This document shows, piece after piece, positions 48,356 through 58,126 of a stretch of DNA of 64,000 bases. Source of the DNA: Clostridia bacterium UC5.1-1D10 (lineage in GTDB: Bacteria > Bacillota > Clostridia > Lachnospirales > Anaerotignaceae); NCBI GenBank assembly GCA_001304995.1, contig BBZU01000004.1:1-64000 (forward strand), in the 5' to 3' direction. The notes below the pieces were generated by a model. The model made no database searches and was not told the origin of the DNA. It worked only from the letters and a program-made list of their open reading frames with translations. The position numbers were made by a program, and so were the translations under genes. Position 1 is the stretch's first letter; each line of letters opens with the position of its first letter.

Positions 48356-49183
48356 TTAACCTACGATATTGGCACTCTCCATCCCCTGTGTCAGCGTGCC
48401 GCAGATTTCAACGGCATGTCCCCAAAACATATCGTCATCCTCATAGTAAGCGGTAAAGCTGTCCTCAAACGAAAAAGCAAGTTCAGAGAGTGTAATCCGC
48501 TCTGCAAAGACTTCTTCTGTAATGGGCACAGCATCTTCATCATCTGTCATCCAGTCATTGGCAAGATTTGTCAATTCTTTTGCTGCAAACATCCGCATTG
48601 TTCGATCCCATTTTTCCAATTCAGTCATTATACTTCTTGCGGAACCGAAAGTCTGCTCCCAGGAGGACTGGTCATCCGGATCAATTTCCAGCATCAATGA
48701 AATATCTGTTTCATTCCACAGGAAATTACATTCAAACATATCAAATTCCTTATTTAACATCAGTGTTCCCAACACCTCATCCTCAATGACTATCGGTTTG
48801 ACATAGTCTGCCCAAACTTCCTCAAGCTGTGGACAAGGAACCTCTGGTTTCAATACTTCAACTACACACCAATCATTGAATTCTTCTGGTGTGAGGTTTT
48901 TTGGAGCATATGTATCCAACAATTTTCGTACTTTGATATGACAAATCTGTCCACTTTTGAACCTGTTCCATCCTTTTTTCGTGTTGCGTTCTTCTGATGA
49001 AACAAGCCAATTCAGTCTGCCTTTTTTTACATCGACTTTGCCGTCTCCACAAAACACCATGCCAAGGGTCGTTGCCAACATATCCCATTGATCTTCAAAA
49101 GGACTTGCTCCAAGAACTTTTTGAATTAAAACAATGACATCTTGTTCTTCTGTGGAATATTTTTCATAAAATTTCTCTATCAT
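48356..49183 (-). CDS. DUF2262-domain protein
   Basis: About 275 residues. The C-terminal two-thirds match DUF2262: LGTLMLNKEFDMFECNFLW, LEIDPDDQSSWEQ, LTNLANDW and YYEDDDMFWGHAVEI. ATG 49183 is preferred (GAGGAGG nine bases before) over the earlier in-frame Met residues. Acidic, cytoplasmic, no catalytic motif. As neighbour of SUFU, DUF4241 and DUF1963-like genes it is read as an immunity-type protein by context. Confidence 0.78.
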   Translation of the reverse strand: MIEKFYEKYSTEEQDVIVLIQKVLGASPFEDQWDMLATTLGMVFCGDGKVDVKKGRLNWLVSSEERNTKKGWNRFKSGQICHIKVRKLLDTYAPKNLTPEEFNDWCVVEVLKPEVPCPQLEEVWADYVKPIVIEDEVLGTLMLNKEFDMFECNFLWNETDISLMLEIDPDDQSSWEQTFGSARSIMTELEKWDRTMRMFAAKELTNLANDWMTDDEDAVPITEEVFAERITLSELAFSFEDSFTAYYEDDDMFWGHAVEICGTLTQGMESANIVG

Positions 49184-49203
49184 CAACATTGCCTCCTCTC
49201 CAC

Positions 49204-50319
49204 TCAAGTCTGTTGGTGCTTCATGGAAACAATCTTACAATCCGGACAGACTTCAATATAAAGCGTTCCTTCCGTACCATCCATGAGGGTATCCCACTGG
49301 ATTTGAGCTAAATATTTCATATCTTTGCCACATTGAGGGCAAGTAACATATTCCCAATCCTGTACCCAATTTGCAAAACCGCCAACAGTATTCACATCTT
49401 CACAGGAAGCGCCATAAAACAACGGAACTGGCTTTTCTCCCAATACAAAATGATGATTGGAAAGCAGACGATAGTCTTCATCAGACATATAATTTTCCAT
49501 TTCTTCTTCTCTATCAAAAAGTTTGGAAGGCATTGGTTGGCTTCCGCCATCTAAAGTAAACCGATTTAAAGCACCATCTTCTAAAAATCCCACACAGTTT
49601 GGGCAACAGGTAGCTGTTAAAATGCCGTCGATTCCCAAGAACTTCAGCCGATCATCCCTGCCATCCAGTACCAGAATATCCGCCATATTTCCGCCACAGT
49701 GTGGGCAATGATCTTCTCGTAAATGGCCGATTTTGACAGGTGTTTCTTCATTTGCCTTACCTTTTACCAGCGGATAACAAATATCATAATTGAGCTGAAT
49801 TCTTTTTCCTGCCTTGTCAAATGTCCAGCCGCCGCACTCCGCATAGACAGATGGATCTACGTAAAGTCTTTTCCGCCATGGGCGAGGATTCTGCTCCAGT
49901 TCCAACAATGTTTCCAGAACCTTATCATCCCCCTGCATGGCAAGGCATGACATCAGATTCGCTGCATCGTTGGCATTATTCGCATCCAATAACGCAGCTA
50001 TTAAACTATCCCGTACATCTTCTGGTGCATGGTAATAGGTTTCACAAGGATAATATACTTTTGCCGCCAGAGCTGCGCGTTGGATCTGCGGTGTAATGGC
50101 ATCATGATAACTCAGCAAATTCCAGAAATCTGTAAACTCAGGATCATGAAAATCTTCCAGTCCTGCTATGTTCTGAATCAGATATTCTTGCTTTTCTGCG
50201 ATTTGTTCCTGTGTCCAGCTTAGGACTTCCGACCGTTCTTTTTCCGATTTGCATTTCCAACATAATCCCTCATATCCTAAAGAGGTTCCGCAATTGGGAC
50301 AATGATATTTTAAACCCAT
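49204..50319 (-). CDS. Zinc-ribbon and DUF1963-like protein
   Basis: 371 residues. N-terminal zinc ribbon CPNCGTSLGYEGLCWKC, a helical (HEAT-like) middle (AALLDANNANDAANLMSCLA), a second ribbon (CPHCGGNMADIL...CCPNC) and a C-terminal part GGFANWVQDWEYVTCPQCG resembling the end of DUF1963/YwqG-like proteins. DUF1963 is among immunity-associated families. First gene of the minus-strand run; a TTGACA lies at 50368-50363 but no good -10 is at the right distance. Confidence 0.7.
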   Translation of the reverse strand: MGLKYHCPNCGTSLGYEGLCWKCKSEKERSEVLSWTQEQIAEKQEYLIQNIAGLEDFHDPEFTDFWNLLSYHDAITPQIQRAALAAKVYYPCETYYHAPEDVRDSLIAALLDANNANDAANLMSCLAMQGDDKVLETLLELEQNPRPWRKRLYVDPSVYAECGGWTFDKAGKRIQLNYDICYPLVKGKANEETPVKIGHLREDHCPHCGGNMADILVLDGRDDRLKFLGIDGILTATCCPNCVGFLEDGALNRFTLDGGSQPMPSKLFDREEEMENYMSDEDYRLLSNHHFVLGEKPVPLFYGASCEDVNTVGGFANWVQDWEYVTCPQCGKDMKYLAQIQWDTLMDGTEGTLYIEVCPDCKIVSMKHQQT

Positions 50320-50831
50320 CTTTCACCGCTCCTTTCATAACAAAAAAGCCCTGCATTTACGCTGTCAAATAGGCAGCATACCGCAAGGCATGAAAAATCC
50401 AGGAGAAAAATCTTGTTTTTACCATGATTTCTTTCCCAAACATAAAATTTTCATCAGTTTTCTTCATTTTTGCCATTTGGCAAAAGTCACCTGTTTTTTT
50501 CACATGGCAAAACCTCTCAAAAAGGATGCTATAATCCATTTTTTATTTATTTTTAGAAGCTTAGGCTAATCAAATTATAAAAAGAAAAGCAAACAAAAAG
50601 CAAGTCGTACAGAATCAAATGTCCATTATTCACATACAGATAAGTAATACTTCGATATAGGTTAATTCCATTTCTGATAACAATTCTATGCATACGCGTT
50701 GGAACCGCTTCTGAACTATTCCTGTTTTCATAGTGAAACAGTCTGATAAAAGAAAAAACTTTCAGAAAAGTTGGTTTTTCAGAAAGTTTTTTCATCATAT
50801 CAAGTATTCACTTAAATTTGAAACACGAATT
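50320..50831. other. Intergenic region with palindromes, no gene seen
   Basis: Contains a near-perfect palindrome TTTTGCCATTTGGCAAAA (50467-50484) with a further TGGCAAAA 28 bases on, which looks like an operator; a TATAAT at 50530-50535 on the plus strand with no gene behind it; a small dyad CTGTTTTCATAGTGAAACAG (50722-50741). Short frames here have no ribosome site or motif. Confidence 0.45.
50753..50792 (-). terminator. Terminator of the flavodoxin/hydrolase operon
   Basis: AAAAAACTTTC pairs with GAAAGTTTTTT around 18 bases; on the minus strand TTTTTTCTTTT follows. It lies 40 bases after the hydrolase stop. Confidence 0.7.
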
Positions 50832-51823
50832 TCATTTTAAATTTTCGTGAAAGAATGCGGTGATCTTGTCAAAAGGAATGGCATTTTTTCCGCCGCCGTC
50901 ATACAAATCCGTATGTACTATATCCGGAATTATCATCAATTCTTTGTTTTCTACACAAGGATTATCCTTTATCATATTCGCAAAAGCGTCTTTGCTGAAA
51001 TAGCAGGAATGGGCTTTTTCCCCATGGATCATCAGTACAGCACTTCTGATTTCATTGCTGTACTGCAAATGGGCATATTCAAAAAGGACATGCAGCCTGT
51101 AACATTCCAACCTTCATTGGAATTCAAAGAGCGAACATGGTATCCACGGTCGGTCTTATAGTAATCGTAATAATCTTTTACAAAAAATGGTGCATCTTCC
51201 GGTAATGGATCTACTACCCCGCCGCCAAGAACATAGGCACCTGTTTTATATTCATCTGTTCTCTGCTGATTTAGTGCCTTTCGTTTTTCATAACGCTGTT
51301 CCTCGCTGTTTTCAGAATCAAAATAACCATTTGCATTGACGCGGCTCATATCATACATAGTTGCAGTCACCGTTGCCTTGATTCTGGTATCTATTGCTGC
51401 TGCATTCAGTGCCATACCACCCCAGCCGCAAATACCGATGATACCAATTTTTTCGGGATCAACATTTTCCTGAACGGACAGAAAATCCACTGCTGCCTGA
51501 AAATCTTCCGTATTGATGTCAGGAGAAGCCATGTATCTGGATTCACCGCCACTTTCTCCTGTGAAAGAAGGATCAAAAGCCATTGTCAAAAATCCACGTT
51601 CTGCCATGGTCTGGGCATACAAACCGGATGCCTGTTCCTTCACCGCACCGAAAGGCCCACATACAGCAATGGCAGGCAGCTTTCCATCTGCATGTATGGG
51701 TTCGTATAAATCCGCCGCAAGGGTGATTCCATAACGATTATGGAAGGTCACTTTGCGATGAGTTACCTTTTCACTTTTAGGGAATACTTTATCCCATTCT
51801 TCTGTCAAATGCAATTGCGCCAT
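50832..51823 (-). CDS. Alpha/beta hydrolase (YcjY/dienelactone hydrolase-like), frameshifted
   Basis: The nucleophile elbow is IGIGICGWGGMALNAAA-like (ICGWGG), with Cys in the usual Ser place, as in YcjY-type hydrolases; FDPSFTGESGG and the end block MIIPDIVHTDLYDGGG give the Asp/His region. The five-base run 51081-51085 needs one more base (then MSFFEYAHLQYSNEIRS), giving about 330 residues. ATG 51823 follows GGTGAAAAA. Last gene of a minus-strand operon with flavodoxin, cupin and CMD genes; substrate unknown. Confidence 0.83.
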
Positions 51824-51846
51824 TTTTTCACCTTCCTTAACAATTT

Positions 51847-52383
51847 TTATACGTTTTTCCCCATTTCGTAGGCTTCTTTGCAGGCAGTTGTCTGTTCAAT
51901 TTCACCTTTATGCCACGCACCTGTTCCATAGATAATGCCCGCCTCTTTTGTTCCTTCCAAACAGTCTTCTGTAAAACCACGAAATGCTTCCATAGTACGT
52001 TCCAGATTTGCTTTGTCTGTATCTGCGGCAGTCATGATAAAATAGAAGTCTTTGTTAGTGATTTCTGTATATCTGGGTACTGTTCTATCAATGAAGTTTT
52101 TCATTCTCCCATTCATGGAATAAAAGTAAACGGGTGTTGCAAACACAATGGCATCTGCTGTTACCATTTTATCCAGAATTTCTTTCATATCGTCCTTCTG
52201 CACACACAGATGTGTTTCATTGCAAACACCGCATCCAGTACAGTAACCAATGTTTTTTTCCGCCAAAAAATCTTTTCTACATGGTTTCTGCTTTCCTGCG
52301 CGCCCTTTGCGAAATAATCACAAAGAGTGTCAGAATTGCCATGTTTTCTCGGACTTGCTGAAATAATTCAGTACATTTTTCAT
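51847..52383 (-). CDS. NADPH-dependent FMN reductase / flavodoxin-like iron-sulfur protein, frameshifted
   Basis: Flavodoxin fold: restored start MKNVLIISASPRKHGNSDTL is the FMN phosphate loop; IGYCTGCGVCNETHLCVQKD adds a four-cysteine insert, and ATPVYFYSMNGRMKNFIDR is the second FMN block, as in the multimeric flavodoxin WrbA/iron-sulfur flavoprotein group. Two corrections: AA near 52365 (one fewer) and the six-T coding run near 52270 (one more T gives KIFLAEKNIG). ATG 52383 overlaps the CMD stop (ATGA). Likely carries electrons to a small organic substrate. Confidence 0.8.
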
Positions 52384-52709
52384 TTATCTGTCTCCTCCCA
52401 TACTTCTTTTGCCATACAAAATGCTGCCCAAGCCTTTGGCCATCCTGCGTAAAAAGCCGCATGTGTCAAAATTTCTGCCATTTCTTCTCCTGTAACACCA
52501 TGATTTTTTGCATTCTGCAAATGGAATTTCAAAGAAGAATCCAAAATGCCGCTTGCCATCAATGCTGTTACTGTTACGATACTTCTATCTCTTGCAGATA
52601 ACTGTTCTTCTCTTGACCACACCTGACCGAAAAGGACATCATCATTTAATTCTGCAAATTTCGGTGCAAATGCACCAAGCTCATCTCTGCCGGCTGTTAC
52701 TTTTGCCAT
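52380..52709 (-). CDS. Carboxymuconolactone decarboxylase family protein
   Basis: 109 residues, AhpD/CMD fold. ELNDDVLFGQVWSR, LSARDRSIVTVTALMA and HGVTGEEMAEILTHAAFYAG then WPKA are the family pattern; the CxxC of AhpD is missing, so it is not an alkylhydroperoxidase of that kind. The start lies four bases after the cupin stop with GAGGTG as ribosome site, and its end overlaps the FMN gene. Confidence 0.88.
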   Translation of the reverse strand: MAKVTAGRDELGAFAPKFAELNDDVLFGQVWSREEQLSARDRSIVTVTALMASGILDSSLKFHLQNAKNHGVTGEEMAEILTHAAFYAGWPKAWAAFCMAKEVWEETDK

Positions 52710-52712
52710 ATC

Positions 52713-53133
52713 TTACACCTCTTCCTCTAATTTTGTGTATGCATCATCTGAAACTGGCTCGCACCATTCATTACTGCAGTTCTCTCCTGGTACTTCAATT
52801 GCCAAGTGCTGGAACCAAGAATTCGCTGTGGCACCATGCCAATGTTTTACGCCTGTTGGAATGTGTACCACACTGCCTGGATGCAGTTTTTGCGGGCTTC
52901 TGGCCCCATTCCTGGTACCATCCTTCCCCTGCTGTTACCAGCAGCATCTGTCCGCCGCCTTTATCCGCATGATGGATATGCCAGTTATTGCGGCACCCCG
53001 GTTCGAATGTTATATTGCCCACTACAACCTGTTCTGTGGAAAGCATATTCAAATAACTTTGCCCAACAAAGTACTTTGCGTATGCATCGTTAGGTTCCCC
53101 AACAGGAAACATACTCATTTCTTCTGGTTTCAT
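52713..53133 (-). CDS. Cupin-domain protein, frameshifted
   Basis: GCRNNWHIHHADKGGGQMLL (first cupin motif with the metal histidines) and, after correction, HIPTGVKHWHGATANSWFQH (second motif). Two small corrections in the middle (one base more near 52895, one A fewer in the AAAA coding run near 52887) link EWGQ to RKLHPGSVVHIP and give about 140 residues. Small cupins of this type travel with CMD and flavodoxin genes in gut Firmicutes, as here. Isomerase or oxygen-independent decarboxylase roles are possible. Confidence 0.82.
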
Positions 53134-53146
53134 GCTTTATTCCTCC

Positions 53147-53648
53147 TTATATCCATTTCTCGAAATCTTTTTGCGATCGGCTTACACTGCTTCCATAAAT
53201 TGCAAGACCTTTTTCCACATTTGCATTGGCACATAATCTTTTAATATCTCTTTCGCTCTGTCCCATGCCGCTGCCTTCATGTGTGCAAAAGGTTTGATGG
53301 TTTTCCGCTGAAATCAAAGTGTTCCAAAAAAGTAAAAACTGCCATGGGCATGGTACTCCAGTAATTGGGGAAACCAAGATAAATGGTATCATATGCATCA
53401 ATGCTTTCCGGATAAGCCTTTAATTCCGGACGCGCATCCCGTTTCTGGTCTTCTTGGGCCTGTGCGATGCACTGATTATATCCTTTTGCATAAGGCTGTA
53501 CCTGTTCGATCTTGAATAAATCTGCGCCTGTTAATTGCTGAAGGATGCCCGCTGCCACCTCTGTATTGCCTATTGTCAGATTCTTCAGCATGCCGCTTAC
53601 GTAATTTTCATCTGCTCTAGAATAAAAAGCGATCAAATTCTTTGCCAT
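53147..53648 (-). CDS. Flavodoxin, frameshifted
   Basis: NLIAFYSRADENYVSG is the phosphate loop, IYLGFPNYWSTMPMAVFTF the second FMN loop, and CTHEGSGMGQSERDIKRL the third. The break near 53290-53310 needs two missing bases (AAAA and TTTT runs, one each) to give FSGKTIKPFCTHEGSG; about 168 residues in total. First gene of the minus-strand operon that diverges from the LysR gene; small electron carrier for the set. Confidence 0.83.
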
Positions 53649-53720
53649 CTCGTTCCCTCCTTTTCTTTTGATTTCATTATACCCCCGCCTTCATTGACGA
53701 AGAATCTCCAATATGTTATG

Positions 53721-53749
53721 ATAGTATAAACTATTGGTTTATACTATCT
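53721..53749. promoter_or_regulatory. LysR operator, 12-bp inverted repeat
   Basis: GATAGTATAAAC (53721-53732) and GTTTATACTATC (53738-53749) are perfect complements with a 5-base centre, containing the T-N11-A pattern of LysR sites. It lies between the LysR gene and the divergent flavodoxin operon, next to the likely minus-strand -10 TATAAT near 53680. Confidence 0.7.
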
Positions 53750-53763
53750 CGAGGAGGTGCCCC

Positions 53764-54678
53764 ATGTATAATCCTCTTTTAAATACCTTTGTGGCTGTTG
53801 CTGACTGCGGCAGTTTTACAAAAGCATCAGAAACATTGTTTATATCACCAACCGCTGTCATGAAGCAAATGAATGCTCTGGAAAAGCATCTGGAACTGAA
53901 ACTCATTGAACGTACACCGTCAGGCATATATTTGACGCAAGCCGGTGCTGTCATTTACAAAGAAGCAAAATTTATGATGGAGTATTCGCAAAAAGCTATC
54001 TCCAGAGCAAAGGCTGCCCTTTACGACTATGAAACAACTTTTTGTGTAGGCACATCCACGTTGAATCCGGCAAAGCCTTTTATGGATCTCTGGTATTTGG
54101 TTAATCAGGATTTTCCAGCATACAAACTGCATCTCGTTCCCTTTGCCGATAACCATGATGGCATTCTTTCAGAAATAGAAAAGCTTGGAGAAAAATTTGA
54201 TTTCCTGATTGGTGTCTGTGATTCAAAGGAATGGCTTTCTCGATGTAACTTCTTGCCGCTGGGACGTTATGCAAAAATGGTCGCTGTATCCAGAGAACAT
54301 CCCCTTGCCTCAAAGACCTGTATCAATATTGAGGATTTGTATGGAGAAACCCTCATGATGGTACGAAAAGGCGATTCTGAAACAAATGACCATATCCGTA
54401 GAAATCTGGAAGAAAATCATCCGGAAATACATATTGAGGATACGCCTCAATTTTATGATCTTTCTGTCTTTAACCGCTGTGCGAAAACGGGAAATGTTCT
54501 TTTGACCATAGAGTGTTGGCGGGATGTTCATCCGGGATTGGTTTCCATTCCTGTAAATTGGGATTACAGCATTCCTTATGGTCTGCTTTATAGTTTTGAC
54601 GCACCAAAAGACGTTTTACAGTTTGTGGAGGCAGTAAAGAATATCAGACCTCTGCCTGAAGGAATGAACTCATTTTGA
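53764..54678 (+). CDS. LysR family transcriptional regulator
   Basis: 304 residues. Winged-helix start LLNTFVAVADCGSFTKASET, FISPTAVMKQMNALEKHLEL, then a periplasmic-binding-like ligand domain. ATG 53764 follows GAGGAGGTG. Divergent from the flavodoxin/cupin/CMD/FMN/hydrolase operon with a perfect palindrome between, the classical arrangement for a LysR activator of the neighbour operon. Ligand unknown. Confidence 0.92.
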   Translation: MYNPLLNTFVAVADCGSFTKASETLFISPTAVMKQMNALEKHLELKLIERTPSGIYLTQAGAVIYKEAKFMMEYSQKAISRAKAALYDYETTFCVGTSTLNPAKPFMDLWYLVNQDFPAYKLHLVPFADNHDGILSEIEKLGEKFDFLIGVCDSKEWLSRCNFLPLGRYAKMVAVSREHPLASKTCINIEDLYGETLMMVRKGDSETNDHIRRNLEENHPEIHIEDTPQFYDLSVFNRCAKTGNVLLTIECWRDVHPGLVSIPVNWDYSIPYGLLYSFDAPKDVLQFVEAVKNIRPLPEGMNSF

Positions 54679-54682
54679 GCAC

Positions 54683-54720
54683 AAAAAGAGGCAGCTGTTT
54701 ATACAGCTGCCTCTTTTCTT
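54683..54720 (+). terminator. Terminator of the lysR gene
   Basis: AAAAGAGGCAGCTG pairs with CAGCTGCCTCTTTT around TTTATA; T-run follows. A further hairpin (GGCTTACCATC with GATGGCAAGCC, 54747-54779) lies beyond it. Confidence 0.88.
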
Positions 54721-54886
54721 TTCAAACAACATAAATATATAAAAGGCTTACCATCCGCAATGAACAGATGGCAAGCCACATCCTTTGGCTGCTTCAATAA
54801 TTTTGAAGTATTACTTTAGGAACATCTTTAGCAAAGTTTTCTCATGTACAGTATGTCATTATTTTGGAGGTTATTTTGATTGACAA

Positions 54887-56102
54887 TTATTTGTGAGCAT
54901 GTTGCTCTTTTAAAAACAATCTCAAAACCATTGCCACAGCCGCAAGAATGATAATCATCCAAAATGTGCTGTTATATGCACCGCCAGATTTTTCAATCAA
55001 AGCACTGGAGATCATTGGACCAATGATTGCCGCAGGAATCAGGGAAAAATTGGCAATACTAAAGTTAACAGCAAAGTTTTTAGGACCAAATCTATCAAGA
55101 ATAACAGCAGATGCCAGTGTTGGCGTACCACCGTAACCCAGACCACTGAAAATCAGCCCCAAAAGGATGAAAGGCGCAGCCTGGAAAATAGCCCCTAATG
55201 TCAATAACAGACCTGCCAATAAAACAAAACAGTTATTGAGCATTGTAGATTTCTTTTCTCTGAATCTGTCAAAGAAGGCGCCATGTACAACACGACCAAC
55301 CCCATTGAACAGAGAAACGATCAAGCCTAATGTCGCAGGAATTCCAAATGCAACTGCAATGGATGCTGCACTGTTGATTACCAATAGGCTGGCAGAGTTC
55401 AACAAAACTGTCCAGACTACAAAAATCCAGAATGTTTTTTCTTTCATCATTTCGCCAGCTGTATAACCAACGGCACCTTTCGCCTGCTGTTCTGCAGCTT
55501 TCTTCTGATCCACGACAGGTGGTTTGATAAAAGCAGAACCAATAAACAAAATCACAGCAATCGCAACACCTAAAATTCTAAATGTCGTGAATAAGCCGAT
55601 TTTTGCAATAATGGAGTCTACCAAGCTGCCCAGAACGATGCCGCCTAAGCCAAATCCCAACAGCATGATGCCAGAAGCCAATCCAGCTCGATCTGCAAAG
55701 CTTTTGTTTACAGTACTGATGATGGAGTTATATCCCATCCCAACACCGCTTCCGCCAAAAAAGCCATATAAAATATATAACAGAATTAAGCTGCTTTTCT
55801 GATTCTGGGGATTCAGCATTGATACCCCAACGAATCCGATAAAAAAGCATAACAGCAGCGATCCACAAAATCTTTTTCGCACTGATTTTCTTTGCAAGAT
55901 TCCCTGCAACAAACGCACTCAGGCAGAAGAAAATCATAGAAATGGTAAATGTCATGGATAGCTGGGATACTGTCCAAGTATCATAAACACTTTTAAACGG
56001 CGCATTGAATATGGACCATGCATAAATCAACCCTAAAAACAGCAGCATCACTGTTCCGGCAAATAACATCAGCCAGCGATTTCCATTTCCATTTTCTTTC
56101 AT
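54887..56102 (-). CDS. OFA-family MFS transporter, frameshifted
   Basis: Twelve helices; MLLFLGLIYAWSIFNAPF and YGFFGGSGVGMGYNSIIST with GRVVHGAFFDRFREKKS are typical of the oxalate/formate antiporter family, which in gut anaerobes moves many monocarboxylates. The six-base run near 55845 has one base too many; removing it gives AAVMLFIGFVGVSML and about 404 residues. It lies 11 bases after the CoA-transferase gene, so it probably exports or imports the acid of that pathway (arylacetate or branched acid). Confidence 0.87.
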
Positions 56103-56113
56103 AGATCTTCCTC

Positions 56114-57452
56114 CTATCGCTTGTTGGATCTCCGCCAGATCTTCTGTTCTTCAGCAGCTTTGATCAGTTCATCACGGAAATCAGGATGTGCAATGGAGAT
56201 GATTGCTTCCGCTCTCTGCCATGTTGCCAGACCGGACAACTGTGCAACACCATATTCTGTTACCATTCTGGGTGTTTGTGTTCTGGGTGTTGTGATTACA
56301 TCACCCGCTGTGAATTTAGGCAGAATACAAGATTGCACTTCTCCTTTTTTGTCTTTGAATGTGGAAGACATTGCCAAGAATGCCTGTCCATGTTCAGCAG
56401 CATATGCGCCTGTCACAAAGTCCAGCTGTCCGCCTGTACCGCTGATATGTCTTGTGCCGGATGTTTCAGAGCAAACCTGGCCATACAAGTCCATGGATAC
56501 ACAGCCATTGATGGATACAAAATGATCCAGCTGTCTGATGGTTTCAGGATTATTCACATATCTCATAGGTGCAGACATAATATCAATATTATGATTCAGG
56601 AATTCATACAGATCTGTGGAACCATTACAGATGGAGAATACACCTTTGCCGCGGTTCAGCAGTTTTTTTCTTATTTGTGATTTTGCCTGCCTGATACAGT
56701 TTCAGATAGCCATCACTCATCAGTTCTGTATGCATACCCAGGTCTTTCAGGTCGGAATCAGCAATCAAACCACCCAAAGCGTTGGGCATGCCGCCGATAC
56801 CAATCTGCAGTGTGATACCGTCATACAAATAAGGGAAAATATTCCCTGCAATCTTTTTGTCGATTTCGGAAGGCGCACCACCCGGAGCAATGCCCAGAGG
56901 TTTTGTGCTTTCTACAACATAATCTACTTCGGAAATATGGATATGATCACATTCCATACCGAAAACAAATGGCATATTCGGATTTACTTCCAGAACAATG
57001 TGATTAGCTGCGTCCAGCATTTCCTGCATGCAGCAGTTTGTCAGACCATAGCTGAAGTACCCGTTTTTATCCATGGGAGATACTGTAATCATGGCAACAT
57101 TAACGGGAGCATACCCTCTTGAATAGTAGGAACCGCAGTTTCTGAAAAGCATAGGAGAATAGAAAGCTCTCCCCTGATCTACATATTTTCTGTCAATGCC
57201 GGAGCAATGCCACAGGTTATAAGTAAATGCTTTCTGATCGGGATCCTGTTCAACAATCTGAACGGGTTTCATGCTGATGGCATTTCTTACTTTGACATCT
57301 TCCAGTTCATCTCTGCGGGCTGCCAGAGCGGCGTCCAAATCTTCCGGGAAAGAGCAGGTCTGGCTGTAATCTACCCAATCACCACTTTTTACAATTTTCA
57401 CTGCTTCTTCAGCAGATACCAGTTTCTTTTTGTATTCTTCATATACATTCAT
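56114..57452 (-). CDS. Acyl-CoA:carboxylate CoA-transferase (4-hydroxybutyrate CoA-transferase type), frameshifted
   Basis: About 446 residues of the acetyl-CoA hydrolase/transferase family. [39 protein letters not shown] (probable catalytic Glu) and [18 protein letters not shown] fit. The seven-T run 56663-56669 has one base too many; correcting it gives [16 protein letters not shown]. Downstream of iorAB it can pass CoA from the acyl-CoA made by IOR to acetate, with ATP gained through acetate kinase. Substrate preference cannot be read from sequence. Confidence 0.87.
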
Positions 57453-57487
57453 AATTCAACACTCATTTCCTAGAAATTTTAGAAACA

Positions 57488-57520
57488 GCGAATCCCAGCT
57501 GTTTTCATGCTGAGATTCGC
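57488..57520 (-). terminator. Hairpin between iorB1 and the CoA-transferase gene
   Basis: GCGAATC-CAGC pairs with GCTG-GATTCGC. On the minus strand only a weak T-rich tract follows, so it may be partial termination or processing that sets relative expression within the operon. Confidence 0.5.
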
Positions 57521-57552
57521 CTACTTTATTTACCTAGAGTCAGTATTTCCTG

Positions 57553-58125
57553 TTATACCAAATCCATACCCACTTTGATTGCTTTCAGGTTGTCTTCAAC
57601 AAAAGCAGGTTTTACGTTTTCTCTTACGATTCTATCCCAATCGATGTTATCCAGTTTCATAGCCTTGATGATTGTGCCCAGCAGGATGATGTTCATAACC
57701 TTGCCGTTGCCCAGTTTCACTGCTTCTTCTGTTGCGTTTACAACAGTCACATCGTGGCATGCTTTTTTGATTTCATCGATGATGTCAGCTGCGTAATCAG
57801 CTTTACCCATAATGACAGGCATGGGCATCATTTCATGATCGTTAACAACTACTTTGCCGTCTTTTTTCAAATATTCCAGCCATCTCAGTGCTTCCATTTT
57901 TTCAAAAGACACGATCATGTCTGCGGAACCTTTTTCAATAACGGGAGACCAAACTTTATCGCCATATCTAACCTGAGAAGAAACGCTGCCGCCTCTCTGG
58001 CTCATGCCGTGGATCTCACTCATTTTTACGTCGAATCCTTCTTCCATCAGACCCAATGTCAGAAGTTTAGAAGCCAGAATAGTACCCTGACCACCTACAC
58101 CAACCAATAATACACTCTTTGTCAT
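57553..58125 (-). CDS. iorB: Indolepyruvate:ferredoxin oxidoreductase beta subunit, copy 1
   Basis: 190 residues. VLLVGVGGQGTILASKLLTL, then HGMSQRGGSVSSQVRYGDKV is the gamma/beta-type domain of 2-oxoacid:ferredoxin oxidoreductases. With IorA it decarboxylates aryl- or branched 2-oxoacids to acyl-CoA and reduces ferredoxin. ATG 58125 overlaps the iorA stop region with GGTGGAG as ribosome site. Very close paralog of copy 2 at 61179-61763. Confidence 0.93.
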   Translation of the reverse strand: MTKSVLLVGVGGQGTILASKLLTLGLMEEGFDVKMSEIHGMSQRGGSVSSQVRYGDKVWSPVIEKGSADMIVSFEKMEALRWLEYLKKDGKVVVNDHEMMPMPVIMGKADYAADIIDEIKKACHDVTVVNATEEAVKLGNGKVMNIILLGTIIKAMKLDNIDWDRIVRENVKPAFVEDNLKAIKVGMDLV

Positions 58126-58126
58126 C

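Noticed and set aside
50467-50512. TGGCA motifs as a sigma-54 promoter
   Set aside because: The GG...GC spacing of -24/-12 elements is not met.
50553-50798. 81-codon minus-strand frame
   Set aside because: No ribosome site, no recognisable motif, and it overlaps the hydrolase-operon terminator.
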